Shown: one piece after another, positions 1-4,841 of the stretch
How the letters are laid out: each line of letters opens with the position of its first letter
Position numbering within the stretch: position 1 is the first letter of the stretch
Assembly (NCBI GenBank): GCA_946405565.1
Contig: CAMJHU010000136.1
Coordinates: 1 to 6,243, forward strand
Reading direction: 5' to 3'
DNA: 6,243 nt
Origin: an uncultured Clostridia bacterium
GTDB lineage: Bacteria; Bacillota; Clostridia; Oscillospirales; Acutalibacteraceae
Notes under the pieces: generated by a model
What the model was told of the DNA's origin: nothing
Databases searched by the model: none
Seen by the model: the letters and a program-made list of their open reading frames with translations, nothing else
Translations under genes and position numbers: made by a program

Positions 1-387
1 AAGATGCAGAATCAATTATTGACAGATGATGATTGTTACTGTTTTCTGGTAGAAGCAATATCACCAAAATCACAGAATGTGAAATGGGAGACCACCGTTG
101 ACCAGAGAAAGATGGGGCACAAATTGATTCGCAGAGTGAGTCTGGATCAATTTTACGCGATTGTCACCGGACAGGAAGATGCGTTTTATCAATTGTGCAT
201 GGTTCTGCCGTCTGTGATTCAGAAAGTAGTAGAAGATATGGAGGATACGTCGATTCCGCACGATACGGTAATGGATGAGTTGCGTGCGATGGCACACGAA
301 CAGCCGATGGATGATGAGAATCTTGCCATTGCGATGGCGGTTTATTTGCTTGGTTTTTCGAACTATCTTGGATTTTCCAAAGAATAA
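1..387 (+). CDS. Eco47II-type restriction endonuclease, C-terminal part (cut by left edge)
   Basis: The reading frame is open to base 1 (AAG ATG...), so the ATG at 4 is probably an internal methionine and the real start lies upstream; 128 residues are visible, ending in TAA at 385-387. The segments CYCFLVEAISPKSQN, the IRRVSLDQFYAIVTGQEDAF block and YQLCMVLPSVIQKVV match what I remember of the C-terminal half of the Eco47II/Sau96I-like family, type II endonucleases that cut GGNCC; these proteins are usually about 230-250 residues. The PD-(D/E)XK catalytic residues would lie in the missing N-terminal half, so activity cannot be judged. A cognate cytosine methyltransferase would be expected next door, upstream of the window. 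The gene looks more AT-rich than rarA just downstream, which fits horizontal transfer. Family assignment is by recognition of conserved motifs, not by a search; the alternative is an uncharacterised protein. Confidence 0.62.
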   Translation, partial: KMQNQLLTDDDCYCFLVEAISPKSQNVKWETTVDQRKMGHKLIRRVSLDQFYAIVTGQEDAFYQLCMVLPSVIQKVVEDMEDTSIPHDTVMDELRAMAHEQPMDDENLAIAMAVYLLGFSNYLGFSKE

Positions 388-438
388 AGATTGAAAATCT
401 GTTGCCTTTGGCTTTTCCTACACATTCCACACGATTTG

Positions 439-446
439 AAAGGTGG
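439..446 (+). promoter_or_regulatory. Ribosome binding site that decides the rarA start
   Basis: AAAGGTGG, an SD-like sequence, lies 11 nt before the ATG at 458. The alternative GTG at 443, which would add five residues, lies inside this sequence and would leave itself without a binding site. Together with the usual RarA N-terminus (a short lead into PLADR.RP), this favours 458. Confidence 0.6.
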
Positions 447-457
447 CATCACACACA

Positions 458-1723
458 ATGTCTTCACCGCTTGCGGACAGAATCCGTCCGACGGAAATTG
501 ACGAGATGATCGGGCAGCGTCACCTGCTGGGGGAAAACTGCGCCCTGCGCAAGATCATCGAATCGGGTCATATCCCGAATATGGTCTTCTACGGGCCGCC
601 CGGCATTGGCAAAACCACGCTGGCGGGCATCATTGCCGCCAAAACCAACCGCCGCCTGCACAAGCTCAATGGTACAACTGCCTCCACGCAGGATATCAAG
701 GATATCGTGGAGGAACTCGATACCTTTATGGCGCAGAACGGTATTCTGCTGTATCTGGATGAAATCCAGTATTTTACCAAGAAACAGCAGCAGACTTTAC
801 TGGAATTTATCGAGAACGGCAAAATCACGCTGATTGCCTCCACGACGGAGAATCCGTATTTTTATGTATACAGCGCGATACTCAGCCGCTCTACGGTGTT
901 TGAATTCAAGCCCGTGCCGCCCGAAGAGGTGGAGCGCGGCGTGAAGCGCGCCTTTGATTTTATGGAAAAGGAACTGGACGAACGGTTTGAGATGGAGGAT
1001 GGCGTGTTCGGAACCATTGCCGTGGGGTGCGGGGGAGACGTGCGCAAGTCGCTCAATTCGGTGGAACTGTGCGTGATGTCCTGCGTGCCGGAGGACGGCG
1101 TGCGAAAGATCACGCTCGACCGTGCGCGGGAACTGTCCCAGCGCAGTGCCTTCCGCTACGACAAGGACGGCGAGGAGCATTATGACATTTTATCGGCGTT
1201 CCAGAAATCCCTTCGCGGCTCCGACCCCGACGCGGCGATTCACTATCTGGCGCGATTGATTGAGGCGAACGATCTGCCCTCTATCTGCCGCCGACTGATG
1301 GTCTGCACCTGCGAGGACGTGGGACTTGCCTATCCGCAGCTCATTCCGATTGTGAAATCCTGCATTGACGCGGCGCTCATGGTGGGACTGCCCGAAGCCC
1401 GCATTCCGCTGGCGGACGCGGTGGTGCTGGTGGCGACTGCGCCGAAATCCAACTCCGCTTATCTCGCCATTGACGCGGCACTGGGGGATATCCGGCGCGG
1501 CAAGGTCGGCTCCATTCCACGGCAGCTGCAAAATAAGCATTATGACGGTGAGGACGCGGCGGTAAAGGGACAGCATTATCTCTATCCCCATGATTTTCCG
1601 CGCCACTATGTCCGTCAGCAATATCTTCCCGACGCGCTCAAAGATACGCATTACTATGAATACGGCGACAACAAGAACGAACAGGCGGCAAAAGCCTATT
1701 GGGACGGTATCAAAAAGCCGTGA
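458..1723 (+). CDS. rarA: Replication-associated recombination protein A (RarA/MgsA), AAA+ ATPase
   Basis: RarA is a DNA-dependent AAA+ ATPase related to clamp-loader subunits and RuvB. It acts at stalled or damaged replication forks and binds SSB. From the ATG at 458 the protein has 421 residues, the normal family length. Visible motifs in order: the N-terminal PLADRIRP and IGQ signature (4-20), Walker A GPPGIGKT (46-53), Walker B LLYLDE followed by IQYF (97-106), sensor 1 in ASTTENP (127-133), and a likely arginine finger at R144 in ILSRS. The C-terminal half carries the MgsA-type tetramerisation region, with typical blocks CTCEDVGLAYP, GLPEARIPLADAV, KSNSAYLAID and YLYPHDFPRHYV. All key ATPase residues are present. 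The gene stands alone on the + strand, about 70 nt after the restriction-enzyme fragment, and converges with the ABC permease 19 nt beyond its stop. I see no convincing promoter in 388-457 and no strong terminator after it. Confidence 0.96.
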   Translation: MSSPLADRIRPTEIDEMIGQRHLLGENCALRKIIESGHIPNMVFYGPPGIGKTTLAGIIAAKTNRRLHKLNGTTASTQDIKDIVEELDTFMAQNGILLYLDEIQYFTKKQQQTLLEFIENGKITLIASTTENPYFYVYSAILSRSTVFEFKPVPPEEVERGVKRAFDFMEKELDERFEMEDGVFGTIAVGCGGDVRKSLNSVELCVMSCVPEDGVRKITLDRARELSQRSAFRYDKDGEEHYDILSAFQKSLRGSDPDAAIHYLARLIEANDLPSICRRLMVCTCEDVGLAYPQLIPIVKSCIDAALMVGLPEARIPLADAVVLVATAPKSNSAYLAIDAALGDIRRGKVGSIPRQLQNKHYDGEDAAVKGQHYLYPHDFPRHYVRQQYLPDALKDTHYYEYGDNKNEQAAKAYWDGIKKP

Positions 1724-1742
1724 GTATGTTTAGATTGAGTCA

Positions 1743-2426
1743 TCAATCCAGTTTGTTATGTCTGAAAAGCAGGATAAGCAATCCCCATAATCCGACGAAA
1801 TAGGCGCAGAGTACCGCGACGGTTTTTGAAGTGATATCGCCGCCCTGCATCAGACCGCTGATCTGACCGCTGTATACGTACCCGGCGGCTTTTTCTATGC
1901 GGCTGTTGAACTGACCGAGCATGGGAAGCAGCGCCAGCACCAGTCCGACGGGTACGGCGATACCGTTGGCGCCGGACACGTTTTTGGAGCGGATACCGAC
2001 GCACAGACCCGCTAAGGTGGAGAGTATCACACCCGCCAGCATTGCCCCCGCGAATGTCAGCGTGCACTGCGGGTCAAAATCCCCCATGAGCAGGAACGCG
2101 CTTCCTGTCAGCATGGAAAAGACAATCACAAATACCGAAAGGCTGATCAGGTATTGGATACCGCTCACACCTGCCATCACGAGGGAACGAAGCGTTCCCT
2201 TTTCTTTTTCCTCCGAGAGAATATTGGAGGAAAGTGTGATCGGCGAAAACGAGCAGTGCATGGCGGCGAACATCGGCACGAAGAAATCGGTCATGGCTTC
2301 TTCGCCGCGCATGGTGGTTATCATGATCCACGCCACAGCGGGATAGATGAGCATGACCATCAAAGAGGGGAGATTGTGCAGTGAATCCTTGCACTGTTTG
2401 ATAACAATGGCGGCTGACGTTTTCAT
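1743..2426 (-). CDS. ABC-2 type transporter permease
   Basis: Membrane subunit of an ABC exporter, 227 residues. Hydrophobic stretches near 22-38, 48-66, 90-113, 123-143, 156-170 and 203-221 suggest six membrane helices. The cytoplasmic block SEEKEKGTLRSLVMAGVS (71-88) is the classic ABC-2 coupling motif after the second helix, also seen in drug, lantibiotic-immunity and Na+ efflux permeases. The start at 2426 is chosen because AAAGGAG lies 8 nt upstream and because its ATG overlaps the TGA of the ATPase gene (ATGA), implying translational coupling. The reading frame continues 61 codons further upstream, but that part overlaps the ATPase gene and has no membrane or domain character. The partner is the ATPase encoded at 2423-3274. 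The substrate cannot be read from the sequence; a peptide, antibiotic or lipid-like compound is plausible. Last gene of the operon. Confidence 0.9.
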   Translation of the reverse strand: MKTSAAIVIKQCKDSLHNLPSLMVMLIYPAVAWIMITTMRGEEAMTDFFVPMFAAMHCSFSPITLSSNILSEEKEKGTLRSLVMAGVSGIQYLISLSVFVIVFSMLTGSAFLLMGDFDPQCTLTFAGAMLAGVILSTLAGLCVGIRSKNVSGANGIAVPVGLVLALLPMLGQFNSRIEKAAGYVYSGQISGLMQGGDITSKTVAVLCAYFVGLWGLLILLFRHNKLD

Positions 2427-3274
2427 GTGTCCAGCTCCTTTCCGGTGAGGCGGAGAAATACCGTGCCGAGATCCGGCTCGGACGAATGAATGGATTTCAG
2501 CCGGCCTTCCCGTATCAGTTGGGCGACGGTGTCGGCGTTTTCGGGCGAATTGGCAAGGAGCAGCGGTTCTTCGTCGCTGGTGACAATGCGCAGTTCGGCA
2601 GTCTGACAATGCTTACGGCAAATCTCGGCGGGCACGCCGCACTCGACGATGTTTCCCTCATGGAGCAGCGCGATTCGGTCGCACATATGATAGGCTTCAT
2701 CCATGTTGTGCGTAGTGAGAAAGACAGTGGTTCCCCGGCTGCGCAGATGATTCATCAGCGTATGGATTTCGGCGGCGGTTGCGGGGTCAAGTCCGCTTGT
2801 GGGTTCGTCGAGAAACAGCAGATCGGGGTGGTGCAATATCGCGCGTGCCAGTGCGAGACGCTGTTTCATACCTTTTGAAAATGATTTGACAGCTTTTTTT
2901 TCGCAGCCGTCTAATCCTACCGCTTGAAGCACGGCTCCGATTTCCGAGAAGGGTACACTGTGAATCCGGGCAAACAGTTTCAGATTATCCTCACAGGACA
3001 GTCTTTCGTACAGTCCGCAGTTGTCCAGCACCGCGCCCGTCCTGCGATACACTTCACGCCCGATTTTCCGGCAGTTCTTGCCGAATATTTCGGCTTTGCC
3101 TTCACAGGACAACTGTCCGGTCAGAATGTTGATGATGGTCGTTTTTCCCGCGCCGGAGGGACCCAGCAGACCGAAAATTTCCCCCTTGTTGACATGGAGC
3201 GAGATGCCTTTGAGCACTTGTTTTTCGCCGAAGCGAATGGAAGCGCCGTCGAGTTCAATGATTTTTTCCGTCAT
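2423..3274 (-). CDS. ABC transporter ATP-binding protein
   Basis: Cytoplasmic ATPase of 283 residues that should power the permease encoded next. Motifs: A-loop region around F15, Walker A GPSGAGKT (38-45), signature SKGMKQR (133-139, the non-LSGGQ form common in ABC-2 exporters), Walker B LLFLDEP (152-158) with the D-loop SGLD (160-163), and the H-loop histidine at 189 in TTHNMDEA. At the Q-loop position the usual glutamine is replaced in VLDNCGLYERLS (82-93), as in BcrA/lantibiotic-immunity-type ATPases, which have a related substitution there. The C-terminal tail (about 220-283) is the usual accessory extension of this class. SD GAAAGGAG lies 9 nt before the ATG. The gene begins 4 nt after the DUF3021 stop and its TGA overlaps the permease ATG by 4 nt, so the three are co-transcribed. 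Export or self-immunity is the likely role; the substrate is unknown. Confidence 0.93.
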   Translation of the reverse strand: MTEKIIELDGASIRFGEKQVLKGISLHVNKGEIFGLLGPSGAGKTTIINILTGQLSCEGKAEIFGKNCRKIGREVYRRTGAVLDNCGLYERLSCEDNLKLFARIHSVPFSEIGAVLQAVGLDGCEKKAVKSFSKGMKQRLALARAILHHPDLLFLDEPTSGLDPATAAEIHTLMNHLRSRGTTVFLTTHNMDEAYHMCDRIALLHEGNIVECGVPAEICRKHCQTAELRIVTSDEEPLLLANSPENADTVAQLIREGRLKSIHSSEPDLGTVFLRLTGKELDT

Positions 3275-3278
3275 GGTC

Positions 3279-3776
3279 TTATGCTCCTTTCACACTGTCT
3301 TCATCTTCATGATTGCCTTGCCGGAACATATCCAGCTTGTCTTGATATTGTTTGCTTTCCATGTCGGTTTTGATCGTCATGACAGCGAAACTGACAGCCG
3401 TTCCGACGCTGAAGCTCAGGAAAAATCCCAGCCATGCCTGCCACATCCGGAAGGGAAACCAGTGGAATACGGCGGAACAGATGCCCGCGAGAAAAAATAC
3501 GCTCATCAGCATGAGTGTGATTCTGGTTTGCGTGAGCATATTTTTGAATCGTTTTTCCGAGAACAGCAAATATCTTACCGCGGCAATCAAAAACGACAGC
3601 AGCAGCAGTTCTCCCAGCGCGGCGAAGGAAATTCCTTCGCCGCAGAGCGCGAACAGTTCGGAAATCTGCCGTAAATCTTCCGACTGACCCCGCAGTACAA
3701 AATTGAACGCCGAGACAAACAGCAGCGAGAGTACAAATGTTTCACATGTAAAAGGAATGATTTGTTTCCGGTTCAT
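3279..3776 (-). CDS. DUF3021-type four-helix membrane protein, probable partner of the LytTR regulator
   Basis: 165 residues with four hydrophobic segments (about 8-28, 49-72, 86-107 and 112-135) and a charged cytoplasmic-type C-terminal tail rich in D, E, K and Q. Size, topology and position directly after a LytTR gene match the DUF3021 family. In streptococcal LytTR regulatory systems (HdrRM, BrsRM), a small membrane protein next to the LytTR factor holds it inactive; by analogy this protein may sense a membrane signal or transporter state and restrain the regulator. That role is inference. A near-perfect SD (AAGGAGGT at 3786-3793) lies 9 nt before the ATG, so it should be translated strongly. 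It starts 23 nt after the LytTR stop and ends 4 nt before the ATPase start. No catalytic motif is visible. Confidence 0.82.
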   Translation of the reverse strand: MNRKQIIPFTCETFVLSLLFVSAFNFVLRGQSEDLRQISELFALCGEGISFAALGELLLLSFLIAAVRYLLFSEKRFKNMLTQTRITLMLMSVFFLAGICSAVFHWFPFRMWQAWLGFFLSFSVGTAVSFAVMTIKTDMESKQYQDKLDMFRQGNHEDEDSVKGA

Positions 3777-3799
3777 CTTGAAAAGACCTCCTTGCCTGA

Positions 3800-4237
3800 T
3801 TACATACCAATCTTTTTTCTGAAATCAGCGGCATACTGCCTGGATACCCATAATTTGTCGCCGCTGTCCATCGTGAGCAGCAGCCGTCCGTCAATGTCCG
3901 CCTTAATGGAACGGATATGCCTGATGCCGACAATGCAGGATTTGTTGGCGCGGAAAAAATCCGCCTGTGGAAGCTGTTCTTCCAATTCATACAGTCTCAG
4001 CGGGGTTTCATACACCTGTTCACGGGTATAGATGAACATACGTTTATCCGCCGTGTCGATGTAGATGACGTCTTCATGACGCAGCAGAAAGACCTGTCCG
4101 TCCATGGTGCCGGTCAGCCGGTTTTCCTTGTGACCGGCAGCGTCCAGCAACCGGCGGATATCCTCGCTTATTTCGCGGCAGACTACTGTGACTTCCGGCT
4201 CGGTCACGTTTTCATCCTGGATAATATGTATTTTCAT
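3800..4237 (-). CDS. LytTR-family DNA-binding transcriptional regulator (stand-alone)
   Basis: 145 residues. The LytTR DNA-binding domain fills about 45-143, with typical elements: the segment DGQVFLLRHEDVIYID (46-61), the recognition block FFRANKSCIVGIRHI (94-108) and the end strand WVSRQYAADFRKKIG (130-144). The first 44 residues are too short for a phosphoacceptor receiver domain, so it is not a classic AgrA/LytR response regulator; its activity must be controlled otherwise, probably by the DUF3021 protein encoded next. LytTR factors bind imperfect direct repeats upstream of promoters, and self-regulation of the operon is likely (see the dyad at 4303-4336). The only usable in-frame start is the ATG at 4237, but the SD GGGAGG (4253-4258) is 15 nt away, unusually far; a 4-codon mini-ORF lies between. 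First gene of the four-gene operon, which it probably controls. Confidence 0.92.
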   Translation of the reverse strand: MKIHIIQDENVTEPEVTVVCREISEDIRRLLDAAGHKENRLTGTMDGQVFLLRHEDVIYIDTADKRMFIYTREQVYETPLRLYELEEQLPQADFFRANKSCIVGIRHIRSIKADIDGRLLLTMDSGDKLWVSRQYAADFRKKIGM

Positions 4238-4248
4238 ATTTTCAACAT
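4234..4248 (-). other. Possible 4-codon leader mini-ORF (MLKI) overlapping the LytTR start
   Basis: ATG TTG AAA ATA TGA begins 4 nt after the GGGAGG sequence and its stop overlaps the ATG of the LytTR gene (ATATGA). The LytTR start itself is 15 nt from that SD. Ribosomes could start here, stop, and re-initiate at the overlapping ATG, lowering or tuning regulator synthesis. The arrangement is seen directly; translation is inference, and the 4-nt spacing from SD to this ATG is itself short. Chance is a real alternative. Confidence 0.25.
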
Positions 4249-4269
4249 TCCGCCTCCCTTTGCAAATGC

Positions 4270-4299
4270 ACTATACCACATCCTATCGGGTAAAATCAA
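4270..4299 (-). promoter_or_regulatory. Sigma-A-type promoter of the LytTR-DUF3021-ABC operon
   Basis: On the - strand, TTGATT (4294-4299) and TATAGT (4270-4275) are 18 nt apart, and TGG directly before TATAGT makes an extended -10 element. Predicted transcription starts near 4263, giving a leader of only about 26 nt before the LytTR ATG. It lies just after the rpmE terminator and before the first gene of the operon, exactly where a promoter is needed. Confidence 0.7.
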
Positions 4300-4302
4300 G
4301 TG

Positions 4303-4336
4303 GTTTGGACTGAGATGCGGATACCGCATACCAAAC
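4303..4336 (-). promoter_or_regulatory. Dyad just upstream of the LytTR operon promoter, candidate operator
   Basis: Two nested inverted repeats are seen: outer GTTTGG (4303-4308) with CCAAAC (4331-4336), and inner ATGCGG (4315-4320) with CCGCAT (4324-4329) around a 3-nt centre. The dyad lies 4 nt upstream of the -35 box, where activator sites sit. On the - strand, ACAGTTTGG (4331-4339) fits the LytTR half-site pattern as I remember it, [TA][AC][CA]GTTN[AG][TG]. A weaker copy, TCAGTCCAA (4305-4313), follows at 26 nt instead of the usual 21-22. Binding by the LytTR protein is inference. Confidence 0.4.
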
Positions 4337-4339
4337 TGT

Positions 4340-4385
4340 AAAAAAACAGGCGGCACCCGCGAGAATGCGAGTACCGCCTGTTTTT
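4340..4385 (-). terminator. Strong bidirectional Rho-independent terminator after rpmE
   Basis: A perfect 12-bp inverted repeat, AAAAACAGGCGG (4342-4353) with CCGCCTGTTTTT (4374-4385), encloses a 20-nt loop that has a small inner CGC/GCG stem. Read on the - strand it ends in seven T and lies 24 nt after the rpmE stop. Read on the + strand it ends in five T, so it could work both ways. It separates rpmE from the LytTR operon promoter. Confidence 0.9.
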
Positions 4386-4409
4386 ACTGTCGCACGAAAT
4401 ACGAAGAAA

Positions 4410-4610
4410 TTACTTGAGATTGAAACGCTTGTTGAATCTTTCAACACGTCCGCCCGTATCAACCAACTTCTGCTTGCCCGTAAAGAACGGATGACACTTG
4501 GAACAAATTTCAACACGGATATCCTTTTTGGTGGAACGTGTCTGAATGACATTGCCGCAAGCACATGTAATGGTTGTATCCTCGTATGTGGGATGCAAAT
4601 TCTCCTGCAT
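4410..4610 (-). CDS. rpmE: 50S ribosomal protein L31 (zinc-binding type)
   Basis: A 66-residue protein of normal L31 length that sits at the central protuberance of the large subunit and bridges to the small subunit. The family hallmarks are present: the start around LHPTYEDTTITC, four zinc-ligand cysteines (16, 18 in CAC and 36, 39 in CSKC), the block CHPFFTGKQKLVDTGGRV and the end RVERFNKRF. It is thus the C+ (zinc-containing) form rather than the cysteine-free paralogue used under zinc starvation. GAGGTG (4618-4623) lies 7 nt before the ATG. It is a single-gene transcription unit with its own promoter at 4708-4736, a structured leader and a strong terminator. Identification is secure. Confidence 0.98.
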   Translation of the reverse strand: MQENLHPTYEDTTITCACGNVIQTRSTKKDIRVEICSKCHPFFTGKQKLVDTGGRVERFNKRFNLK

Positions 4611-4702
4611 TGTCTGTCACCTCTTTATTTAACAATTCAACAGCATCAAGCGATTGCCGTGACGATCGTCAACCGCCGGTAAACCTTTCAACAAGGCTTA
4701 CC
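4611..4702 (-). promoter_or_regulatory. Structured rpmE 5' leader, candidate L31 autoregulatory RNA
   Basis: The predicted transcript starts near 4702 and runs about 90 nt to the rpmE ATG. Its first bases form a 10-bp stem (4693-4702 with 4678-4687, one G-U pair) around a 5-nt loop. Next is a perfect 12-bp palindrome, TGACGATCGTCA (4660-4671), which as RNA can fold as a 4-bp stem with a GATC loop. GTCAC (4659-4663) can instead pair with GTGAC (4616-4620), which overlaps the ribosome binding site, giving a possible on/off choice. L31 leader motifs are known in several bacterial groups, Firmicutes among them; I cannot tell whether this is one of them or a new one. Confidence 0.5.
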
Positions 4703-4707
4703 AAATG

Positions 4708-4736
4708 ATTTTAGCACATCACACATCAAAAATCAA
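4708..4736 (-). promoter_or_regulatory. Sigma-A-type promoter of rpmE
   Basis: On the - strand, TTGATT (4731-4736) and TAAAAT (4708-4713) are separated by the ideal 17 nt, and TGC before the -10 gives an extended -10 element. Transcription would start near 4701-4702, at the first base of the leader hairpin. The match is strong and well placed. Confidence 0.82.
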
Positions 4737-4781
4737 GTGTTTTTTGAAATATTTTTAAGCGCGCAAAACTTCCTCTATTAT

Positions 4782-4816
4782 TATTCTTTATTCTTTATTC
4801 GTTATTCTTTCTTCTT
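4782..4816. repeat. Heptamer tandem repeat (TATTCTT, five units)
   Basis: Five consecutive 7-nt units with consensus TATTCTT: units 1, 2 and 4 are exact, unit 3 is TATTCGT and unit 5 is TCTTCTT. It lies between the end of ddh and the rpmE promoter, outside genes. On the transcribed (-) strand it would read as a purine-rich AAGAATA series. Function is unknown; slipped-strand variation is possible. No Rho-independent terminator for ddh was found here. Confidence 0.75.
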
Positions 4817-4841
4817 TGAGCGACCGCAGGGAACGTTACCG

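Noticed and set aside
387..400. Short inverted repeat AGATT/AATCT right after the restriction-enzyme stop as a terminator
   Set aside because: A 5-bp AT-rich stem with a 3-nt loop and no T-run following it.
443..457. GTG start giving five extra residues on RarA
   Set aside because: The GTG sits inside the SD-like AAAGGTGG, and the extra residues (MASHT) are not part of the family N-terminus; the ATG at 458 is correctly spaced.
1733..1748. GATTG/CAATC inverted repeat between rarA and the permease as a terminator
   Set aside because: Only 5 bp of AT-rich stem with no T-tract on either side; too weak to call.
2427..2609. 61-codon N-terminal extension of the ABC permease
   Set aside because: It lies entirely over the end of the ATPase gene in another frame, is rich in R and H with no membrane character, and the ATG at 2426 has a good SD and an ATGA overlap.
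3021..3674. Long + strand open frames opposite the ATPase and DUF3021 genes
   Set aside because: They run antisense across several well-supported genes, lack ribosome binding sites and show no recognisable protein features.
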